Source of the DNA: Uliginosibacterium sp036017065
GTDB taxonomy: Bacteria; Pseudomonadota; Gammaproteobacteria; Burkholderiales; Rhodocyclaceae
Direction: 5' to 3'
Assembly: GCF_036017065.1 (NCBI RefSeq)
Contig: NZ_JAYXHR010000002.1
Coordinates: 186,001 to 250,000, forward strand
Length of the DNA: 64,000 nucleotides
The notes below the pieces were generated by a model that was given only the letters and a program-made list of their open reading frames with translations, had not been told where the DNA came from and ran no database searches. This document shows, one piece after another, positions 8,353 to 17,320 of the stretch; position 1 is the stretch's first letter, and every line of letters begins with the position of its first letter. The position numbers were made by a program, and so were the translations under genes.

Positions 8353-9219
8353 ATGATCTTCAGCATGACCGGCTATGCCGTCGTCTCCCGTGATATCGGC
8401 CGCGCCGTCATGCAACTGGAGCTGCGCAGCGTCAATTCACGCTACCTGGACCTGGCCTTCCGCATCGTGGAAGACCTTCGTTTCGCCGAACCTTTGCTGC
8501 GCGAGCACATCAATGCCAGCGTATCACGCGGCAAACTGGAGTGTCGGCTGAGCCTGCAGGCCGCCACCAGCGGCGCTCCGGAGCTGAAGCTGAACACCGC
8601 CATGCTCGACCAGCTGTCGGTCGCACAGGCCCGCGTGCAGGCCCGCTTCCCGCAGGCCGCCGCGCTGTCCGTCGGCGAAGTGCTGCGCTGGCCCGGCATG
8701 CTGGCCGAGGACGCGGCCGCCCAGGACACGCTGAACGCCGAGCTGCAGGCACTTGCAAAGCAGGCCCTGGAAGAATTGCGCGACACCCGCGCCCGCGAAG
8801 GCGAAAAGCTGGCCGCCATGCTGCGCGACCGCGTTGCCCAGATGCGCGTACTGGTGGAGCGCGCCACGCCGCTGATTCCCGCCGCCGTCGGCGAATACCG
8901 CGAACGCCTGACCCAGCGCCTGCGCGAAGCCGTCGCCACGCTGGACGAGGACCGCATCCGCCAGGAAGTCACCGTCTTCGCCCAGCGCGTGGATGTCGCC
9001 GAGGAGTTGACCCGCCTGGTCGCCCACATGGATGAGGTGGAACGCGTCATCAACAAGGGCGGCGCGGTCGGCAAGCGGCTGGACTTCCTGATGCAGGAGC
9101 TCAACCGCGAAGCCAACACCCTGGCCTCCAAGTCGGTGTCGACTGAACTCACCGGCATTTCGGTCGATATCAAGGTACTGATCGAGCAGATGCGCGAGCA
9201 GGTCCAGAACCTTGAATAA
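8353..9219 (+). CDS. yicC: YicC-family endoribonuclease
   Basis: 288 residues starting MIFSMTGYA, the typical family N-terminus. The conserved C-terminal segment contains RLDFLMQELNREANTLASKS. E. coli YicC is an endoribonuclease linked to small-RNA decay. The ATG at 8353 fits the family start; upstream in-frame extension is not family-like. The 223-bp gap before it, divergent from the kinase gene, must hold both promoters. gmk follows 32 bp downstream, a conserved order. Confidence 0.94.
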   Translation: MIFSMTGYAVVSRDIGRAVMQLELRSVNSRYLDLAFRIVEDLRFAEPLLREHINASVSRGKLECRLSLQAATSGAPELKLNTAMLDQLSVAQARVQARFPQAAALSVGEVLRWPGMLAEDAAAQDTLNAELQALAKQALEELRDTRAREGEKLAAMLRDRVAQMRVLVERATPLIPAAVGEYRERLTQRLREAVATLDEDRIRQEVTVFAQRVDVAEELTRLVAHMDEVERVINKGGAVGKRLDFLMQELNREANTLASKSVSTELTGISVDIKVLIEQMREQVQNLE

Positions 9220-9251
9220 GCCTTGAGCAAGTCGAGCAAGCCAGTCCAACC

Positions 9252-9866
9252 ATGAGCGGCGTCCTCTTCATCGTTTCCGCCCCGTCCGGTGCCGGCAAGA
9301 CCACGCTGGTGCGCGGTCTGCTGGAAACCGATCGCGAAATCCGCCTGTCCGTCTCCTACACGACCCGCAAGCCGCGTGCAGGTGAGGTCAACGGAGTGGC
9401 CTATCACTTCGTTGATGAAGAGCACTTCCTTGCGATGCGCGAGCACGGCGACTTCCTCGAATGGGCGCAGGTGCACGGCAACTACTACGCGACCTCGGCC
9501 TCCTGGCTGCGGAGCGAACTGGCTGCCGGACACGATGTACTGCTGGAAATCGACTGGCAGGGCGCCGAGCAGGTACGCAAGAAATTCCCTGAGGCCACCG
9601 GCATCTTCATCCTGCCGCCGAGCTTCGCGGAGCTGGAAGCGCGGCTGCGCGGACGGGGCACCGACAGCGCGGAAGTGATCGCCCGCCGGCTGGCTGCGGC
9701 ACGCGACGAGATGCGCCGTGTGAAGGACTTTGATTACGTTATAATTAACAAGGACTTGCATATTGCCCTCGACGACATGCGCGCAGCAGTGCGCGCAGCC
9801 CGTCTGCAACTGACGGCCGCCCGAGCGCGCAACCCGCAAGCTTTTGATTTCTTGGACAAGGATTGA
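9252..9866 (+). CDS. gmk: Guanylate kinase
   Basis: 204 residues, normal length. The P-loop SAPSGAGKTTL is near residue 9, and the GMP-binding region includes SYTTRKPRAGEVNG and the LEIDWQGAEQ strand. It converts GMP to GDP with ATP. The order yicC-gmk-rpoZ-spoT is conserved in many proteobacteria and ties GTP supply to ppGpp synthesis. rpoZ begins 2 bp after the stop, so the two are certainly co-transcribed. Confidence 0.97.
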   Translation: MSGVLFIVSAPSGAGKTTLVRGLLETDREIRLSVSYTTRKPRAGEVNGVAYHFVDEEHFLAMREHGDFLEWAQVHGNYYATSASWLRSELAAGHDVLLEIDWQGAEQVRKKFPEATGIFILPPSFAELEARLRGRGTDSAEVIARRLAAARDEMRRVKDFDYVIINKDLHIALDDMRAAVRAARLQLTAARARNPQAFDFLDKD

Positions 9867-9868
9867 CC

Positions 9869-10090
9869 ATGGCCCGTATCACCGTCGAAGACTGCCTGCA
9901 AAGCATTCCCAACCGTTTCCAGCTGACCCTGGCCGCCACCTACCGTGCCCGCCAGATCGCCAACGGCAGCACCCCGCAGGTCGACGTCGATCGCGACAAG
10001 CCCACGGTCACCGCGCTGCGCGAAATCGCTGCCGGCAAGGTCGGCATCGAGATCCTGACCCGCAGCACCAACAACAGCAGCCAGTCCTGA
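9869..10090 (+). CDS. rpoZ: RNA polymerase omega subunit
   Basis: 73 residues beginning MARITVEDCL, with the conserved NRFQLTLAATYRARQI helix. Omega assists assembly of the beta' subunit and forms part of a ppGpp-binding site, which fits its place before spoT. ATG 9869 is chosen over an in-frame TTG at 9863. It overlaps nothing and sits 2 bp after gmk. Confidence 0.96.
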   Translation: MARITVEDCLQSIPNRFQLTLAATYRARQIANGSTPQVDVDRDKPTVTALREIAAGKVGIEILTRSTNNSSQS

Positions 10091-10132
10091 CTGGTCCGCA
10101 AGGTAATGTAGCCCCCGGCAACAGGTGAGACG

Positions 10133-12457
10133 ATGGAACCGACCCCCGCCGTCCCGCCTGTTGTCGCCAGCCCCCCCGGTATCGCCCCCAACGTGCCCGC
10201 CCGGCCGCGCCTGACTGTCTTCGACGGCGGCCTGCAGCCCGACGAGGAGGAGCGCGACCGCAATCCCTCGACCGGCCCTGCCGACGAAGTCGAGTTCTCC
10301 CGCCTCGCCGACATCGCCTCGCGCTACCTGCGCGAAGACGACATCGAACGCCTGCGCGCCGCCTTCGACCTGTCGGTGCGTGCCCACGAGGGTCAGTTCC
10401 GCATCAGCGGCGAGCCCTATGTCTCGCATCCGCTGGCGGTCACCGAAATCCTCTCGCAGTGGCACCTCGACGTGCATGCGCTGATCGGTGGCCTGCTGCA
10501 CGACGTCATGGAAGACTCCGACGTCACCAAGAACGACATCGCCACCCAGTTCGGCAAGGTGGCGGCCGACCTGGTCGATGGCGTCTCCAAGCTCGACCGG
10601 CTGGAATTCCGCTCCTACGAGGAAGCCCAGGCCGAGAACTACCGCAAGATGTTCCTGGCGATGGCGCGCGACGTGCGCGTCATCCTCATCAAGCTGGCCG
10701 ACCGCCTGCACAACATGCGCACGCTGGACGCCGTGCGCCCCGACAAGCGCCGCCGCATCGCCCGCGAAACGCTGGAGATCTACGCGCCGATCGCCAACCG
10801 CCTGGGCCTGAACACGCTGTACCGCGAGCTGCAGGAACTGTCGTTCAAGCACACCTACCCGCTGCGCTACCGGGTGCTGGCCAAGGCCCTGCGCACGGCG
10901 CGCGGCAACCGCCGCGAGCTGGTGACGCGCCTGCTCACCAGCATCCAGGAGCGCCTGCCGCAATGGGGCGTGGAGGCCGAAGTCTTCGGCCGCGAGAAAC
11001 ACCTGTTCGGCGTCTACCGCAAGATGGTCGACAAACACCTGTCCTTCTCGCAGGTGCTGGACATCTACGGCTTCCGCATCCTGGTGAAGGACGTGCCGAG
11101 CTGCTACCTCGCTCTCGGTGCCCTGCACGAGCTGTTCAAACCGGTGCCCGGCAAGTTCAAGGACTACGTCGCCATCCCGAAGGCCAACGGCTATCAAAGC
11201 GTCCATACCACCGTCATCGGACCTTTCGGTACGCCGGTCGAAGTGCAGATCCGCACCTTCGAGATGCATGCCATCGCCCAGAGCGGTGTCGCCTCGCACT
11301 GGCTGTACAAGGACGAGTCGGCCACGCTGACCGACCTGCAGCGCAAGACGCACAACTGGCTGCAATCGCTGCTCGAACTGCAGACCACCTCCGGCGATTC
11401 CAGCGAGTTCCTGGAGCACGTGAAGATCGACCTCTTCCCCGGCGACGTCTTCGTGTTCTCGCCCAAGGGCCAGATCTACAACCTGCCGCGCGGCGCCACC
11501 GCGGTGGACTTCGCCTACGCGATCCACACCGACATCGGCAACCGCTGCGTGGCCTGCCGCATCAACGGCGAACTGCAACCGCTGCGCACCGAACTGAAGA
11601 ACGGCGACCAGGTGGAGATCGTCACCGCCCAGCACGCCAACCCGAACCCTGCCTGGCTGTCCTACGTGCGTACCGGCAAGGCGCGCGCGCAGATCCGCCA
11701 CTTCCTGAAGACGGCCCAGCACGAGGAAGCCACCGCGCTGGGCGAACGCCTGTTGTCGCAGGCCCTGCGCACCCACGGCCTGACGCTGGTGGACATCGGT
11801 GCCACCGCCTGGGAGCGTTTCCTCAAGGACAATGGCATCAAGACCCGCGCCGACGCGCTGACCGACATCGGCCTCGGCAAGCGCCTCGCCGCCGTGGTGG
11901 CGCGCCGCCTCGGCGACCTGCAGGACGAACTGGCCGCCGCTGGCGGCGAGGAACCGGGCCGCAGCCGCAACACCAGCCCGATCCTCATCCACGGTGGCGA
12001 AGGCATGGCCGTGCAGATGGCACGCTGCTGCCGCCCCATCCCGGGCGACCCCATCGTCGGCATGCTGCGCAAGGGCCAAGGGCTGGAGATCCACGTCAAC
12101 GACTGCCCGACGCTGACGCGCAACCGTTCCTCCGAGCGCGACCGCTGGGTCGAGGTGGAATGGGAAACCGGTGGCGACCGCCTGTTCGAAGTCAGCGTGC
12201 GCGTGCTGGCCGACAACCGCCGCGGCGTGCTGGCCCGCGTGGCCGCCGCCATCGCCGACCAGGACTCGAACATCCAGAACGTCAGCATGGACAACGAGCG
12301 CGCGGCCCACACCACCATCTATTTCACGCTGCAGGTGCGCGACCGCATCCACCTGGCCAGCATCATGCGCGGCGTGCGCCGCATCCCCGACGTGGTGCGC
12401 ATCACGCGCCTGCGCGGCGATGCCAGGCCGACCGCGCCTGCCGACCGATCACGTTGA
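10133..12457 (+). CDS. spoT: Bifunctional (p)ppGpp synthetase/hydrolase
   Basis: 774 residues in the Rel/SpoT order. The HD hydrolase domain (LLHDVMEDSDV) is near residue 122 and intact. The synthetase domain (REKHLFGVYRKM near 287, then KFKDYVAIPKANGYQS) follows, then TGS (FSPKGQIYNLPRGATAVDF near 440), a conserved Cys motif (ARCCRPIPGDPIVG) and a C-terminal ACT domain near 686. The intact HD motif and the basic KFKD stretch fit a bifunctional enzyme rather than a synthesis-only RelA. It would make and break ppGpp in the cytoplasm. It follows rpoZ by 42 bp. Confidence 0.95.
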   Translation: MEPTPAVPPVVASPPGIAPNVPARPRLTVFDGGLQPDEEERDRNPSTGPADEVEFSRLADIASRYLREDDIERLRAAFDLSVRAHEGQFRISGEPYVSHPLAVTEILSQWHLDVHALIGGLLHDVMEDSDVTKNDIATQFGKVAADLVDGVSKLDRLEFRSYEEAQAENYRKMFLAMARDVRVILIKLADRLHNMRTLDAVRPDKRRRIARETLEIYAPIANRLGLNTLYRELQELSFKHTYPLRYRVLAKALRTARGNRRELVTRLLTSIQERLPQWGVEAEVFGREKHLFGVYRKMVDKHLSFSQVLDIYGFRILVKDVPSCYLALGALHELFKPVPGKFKDYVAIPKANGYQSVHTTVIGPFGTPVEVQIRTFEMHAIAQSGVASHWLYKDESATLTDLQRKTHNWLQSLLELQTTSGDSSEFLEHVKIDLFPGDVFVFSPKGQIYNLPRGATAVDFAYAIHTDIGNRCVACRINGELQPLRTELKNGDQVEIVTAQHANPNPAWLSYVRTGKARAQIRHFLKTAQHEEATALGERLLSQALRTHGLTLVDIGATAWERFLKDNGIKTRADALTDIGLGKRLAAVVARRLGDLQDELAAAGGEEPGRSRNTSPILIHGGEGMAVQMARCCRPIPGDPIVGMLRKGQGLEIHVNDCPTLTRNRSSERDRWVEVEWETGGDRLFEVSVRVLADNRRGVLARVAAAIADQDSNIQNVSMDNERAAHTTIYFTLQVRDRIHLASIMRGVRRIPDVVRITRLRGDARPTAPADRSR

Positions 12458-12476
12458 ACCTTTGCCGGAGTTTTTC

Positions 12477-12674
12477 ATGGCCCTGTACGAATCCGATTTC
12501 ACCAAGTTCATGCGCGACTTCCTGGACAAGCACCCGGAAGAACGCGAGCAGCAACGCGAAGGCCGCGCACTGTGGTGGGACAAGCCGCAAGACCTGCAGA
12601 CCCGTCGCGACGACCTCGACTCCAACGTGCCGCAGAAGGCCTACTACTACCAGCCCGACCCGAACCAGGGCTGA
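12477..12674 (+). CDS. DUF3460 family small protein
   Basis: 65 residues, starting MALYESDFTKFMRDFL and containing GRALWWDKPQDL. This matches DUF3460, a short family I know mainly from betaproteobacteria; its function is unknown. It is highly charged, with no membrane segment or signal peptide. CCGGAG in front of the ATG gives a good ribosome-binding site. It lies 20 bp after spoT and 37 bp before the exonuclease fusion gene, so it is part of this operon. Confidence 0.85.
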   Translation: MALYESDFTKFMRDFLDKHPEEREQQREGRALWWDKPQDLQTRRDDLDSNVPQKAYYYQPDPNQG

Positions 12675-12711
12675 GGCCTGACGCCGGCGGCTGCAAGCGC
12701 CGGCCCCCTGC

Positions 12712-14055
12712 ATGGACTACCCCCGCCTTGCCATCGTCGACCTGGAAACCACGGGCGGCGACCCCAAGCTCGACCGCATCACCGAAGTCGCCATTCTCGT
12801 CACCGAAGGCGATCAGTTGATCTCGCGCTGGAGCAGCCTGGTCAACCCGGGCATGCCGATCCCGCCGCGCATCCAGGCCTTCACCGGCATCACCGACGAC
12901 ATGGTGCGTGACGCACCGGACTTCGCCGATGTCGCGCGCCAGGTCGCCGAACAGTGCGACGGCGCGATCTTCGTCGCGCACAACGCCCGCTTCGACTACA
13001 ACTTCCTGCACAACGCCTTCGCCCGGCTGGAAAAGAACTTCGAGCCCTCGGTGCTGTGCACGGTCAAGTTCTCGCGAGCGCTGAACCCCGAGCATGCGCG
13101 CCACGGCCTGGATGCCATCATCCTGCGTGGCGGCTACAGCGTGGTGTCGCGCCACCGCGCGATGGACGATGCCGAGATCGTGTGGCGCTTCCTGCAGGAC
13201 TCTCGCATCGCGCATGACACCGAACGCATGCGCCTGGCCTGGGCACGTGCCTTCTCCGGCCCGACCAAGGTTGCGCGTCTGCCGCAGGGCGACGTCGAAG
13301 GCCTGCCGGAAGGGCCCGGCGTCTTCATGTTGCGCGGCGCCAGCGGCGAACTGATCCGCATCGGCCGCGCCCGCAGCCTGCGGCCGCAGGTGCTCGGACT
13401 GTTCACCGCCAACGACATGCGCAGCAAGAAGCAGGTCGCCAAGGTGCATGCCGTCGACGCCCAGCCCTGCGCCGGTGACCTGTCCGCCCAGTTGCTGGAA
13501 CTCGCGCTGGAACGTCGCCTGGCCGCCCGCGGTGCGACGGCCGCCCTCGCCTGGCGACTGGATGCCGACCGGGCGGAAGGCATCCTCGAACTCGTCGACC
13601 TCAACGGCAGCGACCCGGCGGCCTGGGGTGAGGTCTATGGCTGCTTCCGCGGCGAGCGCGAGGCGCTGATGGTGTTGCGGCCCCTGATCGCACGCGCGCG
13701 GCTTTGCCCGCGGCGCGCAGGCCTGGAGAAATCCGGCCCCGGCCCTTGCCAGGCTCATCTCCTGAAGCGCTGCCAGGGCGTCTGCGCCGGCATGGAGAGC
13801 GCGGACGCGCATGATGCACGTCTGCGCGAAGTGCTCGCGCCGCTGCGCCAGCGCGAGTGGCCGTTCGCAGGCGCCATCAGTATCCACGAGGAATCGGAAG
13901 CCAACGCGCTGCAAACGACGCTGGGTTTCGACCGCTGGTGCCGGATCGACGAGGACAGCACACGTCGCTTCGATGCCGACATCATGCATCTGCTGCAACG
14001 CTGGCTGGCCCAGGACGGCAACCTGGCGCGTTGCGCAGTGCCGGGCCAGGACTGA
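12712..14055 (+). CDS. DnaQ-type 3'-5' exonuclease fused to a UvrC/Cho-like module
   Basis: 447 residues. Residues 5-165 are a DEDDh exonuclease: IVDLETTG, AHNARFDYNFL and HRAMDDAEIV provide the acidic and His ligands. From about 198 a UvrC-like segment begins (LPEGPGVFMLRG), but catalytic positions are altered. The Tyr of the YIG motif is Arg (RIGRA), the following Lys is Arg, and the conserved Arg is Gln (LRPQ). The Glu (QLLELALERRL) remains. Near 331-360 four cysteines (LCPRRAGLEK, then CQAHLLKRCQGVC) match the UvrC iron-sulphur ligands. Likely a repair exonuclease with a binding-only UvrC module. Confidence 0.88.
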   Translation: MDYPRLAIVDLETTGGDPKLDRITEVAILVTEGDQLISRWSSLVNPGMPIPPRIQAFTGITDDMVRDAPDFADVARQVAEQCDGAIFVAHNARFDYNFLHNAFARLEKNFEPSVLCTVKFSRALNPEHARHGLDAIILRGGYSVVSRHRAMDDAEIVWRFLQDSRIAHDTERMRLAWARAFSGPTKVARLPQGDVEGLPEGPGVFMLRGASGELIRIGRARSLRPQVLGLFTANDMRSKKQVAKVHAVDAQPCAGDLSAQLLELALERRLAARGATAALAWRLDADRAEGILELVDLNGSDPAAWGEVYGCFRGEREALMVLRPLIARARLCPRRAGLEKSGPGPCQAHLLKRCQGVCAGMESADAHDARLREVLAPLRQREWPFAGAISIHEESEANALQTTLGFDRWCRIDEDSTRRFDADIMHLLQRWLAQDGNLARCAVPGQD

Positions 14056-14076
14056 ACCGAAGGCGGCCTACGCCGT

Positions 14077-17000
14077 TCAGGCGAGGTCTTCGTCGACCTC
14101 GACCGGCGCCTTGAGCGGCAGGCGCATCGTGAACACCGTGCCCACATCCGGCTCGCTGATCACAGAGATCTCCCCGCCCAGCACCCCGGTCACGATGTTG
14201 TGCACGATGTTCAGGCCCAGGCCCGTGCCCTGACTGCCCAGCTTGGTGGTGAAGAACGGATCGAACACCTTGTTGAGGTGCCCTGCCGCGATGCCCACCC
14301 CGTTGTCGCTGCAACGGAACACCACGGTCTCGCCGACCACGGTGGCGTCCAGCGTCACCGTTCCTTCCTCGCGACCGTCGAAGGCATGGATGACGGTGTT
14401 CTGCAGCAGATTGGCGACGATCTGACCGAAAGGCCCCGGGTAGCTGTCGAGCAGGATGCCGGCGGGCACCTCGCTGCGGATCTGGAACGGCGTCTTGCGG
14501 AAGGTGGGCTGAAGGGTGACGACGATCTCGTTCACCACCTCGCGCAGGTCGAACTGCCTGCGTTTCGAACTGGTCTGGTCGACGGCCACCTGCTTGAAGC
14601 TGACGATCAGCTCACCGGCGCGCTGCAGGTTGCGGACGAGGATGTCGGAGGCCGAATCGGTCTCCTCCATGAAGCTGTCCAGCTCGGAGCGACGCAGGCC
14701 TTTCTCGACTTGCCGACGGAACTCGCGACCGATGTCGCGCAAGGTGCTGGCGACCATCAGGCTGTTGCCGATCGGTGTGTTCAGCTCGTGCGCCACACCG
14801 GCAACCAGCGAACCGAGCGCAGCGAGCTTCTCCGAGCGCACCAGTTCGCTCTGCGTCTGCTGCAGGCGGAGCAGCGCGGTTTCCAGATCGCGGTTGGCAT
14901 CGGCCAGGGCCCGCGTGCGTTCGACGACACGCTGCTCCAGGGAGGCGTTCAGTTCCTCCACCTGTCGCTGGGCGTCACGCATCGGCGTCACATCCACCAC
15001 CGCCATCAGCACGCAGGGTTCGTTCATGAACACGCTGCGCAGGTGCAACTGGCAATCGCGCAGCTGCCCATCCGCCGTCACCAGGCGTACATCCACGCCT
15101 GACACCTGGCCCTGGCGCTGGAACACGGCAAGCACCCGCTCGCGCTGCTCCAGGTCGGCATAGAGGCTGATCTCGTCGTCGCTACGGTCCATGACCGTCT
15201 CGCGCGCGAAGCCGAAGGTGTCGGTGTAGGCGGGGTTCAGGTCGAGGTAGCGGCCGTCGGACCGGCGCTGCAAGGCCAGCGCGATCGGCGACTGCTGGAA
15301 GATCGTGGAGAACTTCTGCTCGCTGTGGCGCAAGGCATCCTGTGCGCGCAAGCGCGAGAACTCAGCCCCGGCGCGCGCGGCGCCCAGCTCGATCAGCGAA
15401 TGCACTTCGTCGGGGCTCGGCAGCGGCACCGCGAACAGTGCGGCCAGGTAGCCCACCACGCGACCGCCGCCGTCCTCGACGGCCACCGCCACCATCGACT
15501 CCAGGCGCTCGCAGCCGCGCAGCACGGCATCGTTGCGCAGGCGCTCACGGCCGTGCGCCGGGATGACCAGCATGCGATGCGTACTCACCGCCTCCACGGT
15601 GACACCCGCCCAATGGAACATGCCGGTGCGTACCGGCCAGCCCGGCGGCGCCCAGGCGGTCACGACATCGGCGGCATCCTCGTTGTCGTCGCGACGCAAG
15701 GCGAAGTAGGCGGCATCGGCGTTGGTCCCGGCGGCCACGGTCTTGACCAGATGCGACAGGAACTCCAGCGGCTCGTGGCTCGCACCGATGCGCGCGATGC
15801 CGCGCAGCGCCTGCGTCGTCCGGTGTCGATCGGTCACGTCGGTCTGCAGCACGACGCATTGCTGCAGAATGCCATCCGCATCACGGATGGGCTGCAGTTC
15901 CAGCGAGACCCAGTATCGCTCGCCGTGCCGGCTGCTGCACAGCATCTCGGCCTCGCGCAGCGGTACGCCCTGGAGCAGGGCGCGCGACAGTGCTTCGATC
16001 TGGGCAGCGTCGGTGTGCTCGTCGCGTTGCAACTCGACGAGGCTGGCGCCACGGATCTGTTCGGCGGCGTAGCCGGAGCGACGGGCAAAAGCCTCGTTGA
16101 ACCACTCGACGCGGCCCTGCGCGTCCGTCAGCACCACGAGGTTGGTGGTGAGGCGGACGACGGTCGCCAGGCGGCGCAGTTCGTCGTCGGCGCGCTGGCG
16201 TTCCGTGATGTCCTCGGCCATGCACAGGAAGCGCTGACCGACGCCGGCACCGTCGCGGATCATGCTGTTGTACCACTGGCAGATCACCTCGGAGCCGTCG
16301 GCCCGCACGCTGTGGCTCTTGTGACGCCAGCCGCCCGTGCCGGCATGCAGCTGTTCCATGACCTGTGCGACCTCGGTCCTGTCGCGCTCGCTGACCAGCA
16401 GGCTGATGTGGCGACCGATGACCTCCTCGCGCCGCCAGCCGAAGATGCGCACCGCGGCGTCATTCCAGTCGAGGATGTGCCAGCCGAGATCGAATTCCAC
16501 AACCGCCAGCGGGCTTTGCTCGACGAAGGCGCGCAGGCGTTGCTCGCGGTCGCGCAGGGCTGCTTCCACGCGCATGCGTTCGCGCAGGTCGACCTCCAGC
16601 GCCTGGTTCTTCTGCTCCAGGGTACGCACGAATCCCTGCAGCGCCTGGCGGGTCACTTCGAGACGCGATTCCACTTCGCCGATCTCGTCCTGACGCTGCG
16701 GCTGGATCGGCGTGTCCAGCTCGCCGCGTGACAGGCGCGTGGCCGCCACGGACAGGCGCGCCAGCGGTTGCCCGAGGCGACGCTGGAGGACGATGAGGAT
16801 CAGGGTCACGCTGCCCGCGACCTGCAGGGCCAGCATGCCTGCCAGCAGCGCCAGCTGGGCGCGCAGTTGCGCCGCCAGCACCGCGTCGGACATCTCGATG
16901 CGCACGCGCCCGATGGTCTCGCCGCGGTGCACGATGGCCTGCTCGGCCTCGCTCACGTTGCCGACGCGGCGTTCCGGCACGTCGCGGTAGACGAAGCGGC

Positions 17001-17295
17001 CAAGCTGCGGGTCGAGGATTTCCACCCGCACCAGCGCCTCGTTGCGCATCACTGCGTCGACCAGCGCCGAGGCGGCCTCACCGTCGAGTGCCCACAGGTT
17101 CTCACGCACGCCCAGCGCCAGCACGTCGGTCTCGTGCTTCATGGCGCGCGCCATCTCGGACTGCAGGGTGTCCTGGTAGAGCACGCGGGCGAGATACAGG
17201 CCGACAGCCAGGGCCGGCAACAGCACGCCGAGCAGCACGGCCATGACGACGGCGCGCCGAACGGTCAGCCCCTTCATGCCGCCTCGCCCCTGCAT
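14077..17295 (-). CDS. Membrane PAS/GAF sensor histidine kinase
   Basis: 1072 residues. A first membrane helix (about 14-34), a periplasmic region and a second helix (about 150-170) are followed by HAMP, then two PAS domains (about 255-370 and 380-495), a GAF-like region (about 500-650), a third PAS (about 665-780), a coiled coil and a kinase core. The phosphoacceptor is in VAGVAHELNTP near residue 836. ATP-lid motifs are NLLQNTVIHAF, DNGVGIA and GTGLGLNIV. An alternative ATG at 17277 has a closer GAGG. It starts 25 bp after the REC-EAL gene, its likely partner. The signal is unknown. Confidence 0.9.
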   Translation of the reverse strand: MQGRGGMKGLTVRRAVVMAVLLGVLLPALAVGLYLARVLYQDTLQSEMARAMKHETDVLALGVRENLWALDGEAASALVDAVMRNEALVRVEILDPQLGRFVYRDVPERRVGNVSEAEQAIVHRGETIGRVRIEMSDAVLAAQLRAQLALLAGMLALQVAGSVTLILIVLQRRLGQPLARLSVAATRLSRGELDTPIQPQRQDEIGEVESRLEVTRQALQGFVRTLEQKNQALEVDLRERMRVEAALRDREQRLRAFVEQSPLAVVEFDLGWHILDWNDAAVRIFGWRREEVIGRHISLLVSERDRTEVAQVMEQLHAGTGGWRHKSHSVRADGSEVICQWYNSMIRDGAGVGQRFLCMAEDITERQRADDELRRLATVVRLTTNLVVLTDAQGRVEWFNEAFARRSGYAAEQIRGASLVELQRDEHTDAAQIEALSRALLQGVPLREAEMLCSSRHGERYWVSLELQPIRDADGILQQCVVLQTDVTDRHRTTQALRGIARIGASHEPLEFLSHLVKTVAAGTNADAAYFALRRDDNEDAADVVTAWAPPGWPVRTGMFHWAGVTVEAVSTHRMLVIPAHGRERLRNDAVLRGCERLESMVAVAVEDGGGRVVGYLAALFAVPLPSPDEVHSLIELGAARAGAEFSRLRAQDALRHSEQKFSTIFQQSPIALALQRRSDGRYLDLNPAYTDTFGFARETVMDRSDDEISLYADLEQRERVLAVFQRQGQVSGVDVRLVTADGQLRDCQLHLRSVFMNEPCVLMAVVDVTPMRDAQRQVEELNASLEQRVVERTRALADANRDLETALLRLQQTQSELVRSEKLAALGSLVAGVAHELNTPIGNSLMVASTLRDIGREFRRQVEKGLRRSELDSFMEETDSASDILVRNLQRAGELIVSFKQVAVDQTSSKRRQFDLREVVNEIVVTLQPTFRKTPFQIRSEVPAGILLDSYPGPFGQIVANLLQNTVIHAFDGREEGTVTLDATVVGETVVFRCSDNGVGIAAGHLNKVFDPFFTTKLGSQGTGLGLNIVHNIVTGVLGGEISVISEPDVGTVFTMRLPLKAPVEVDEDLA

Positions 17296-17320
17296 GCGTG
17301 CCTGCCCCTCCCGGAAAATG

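Noticed and set aside
9734..12352. Minus-strand frame of 872 codons opposite spoT and rpoZ
   Set aside because: Antisense to clear spoT; composition is typical of a shadow frame and no motif is present.
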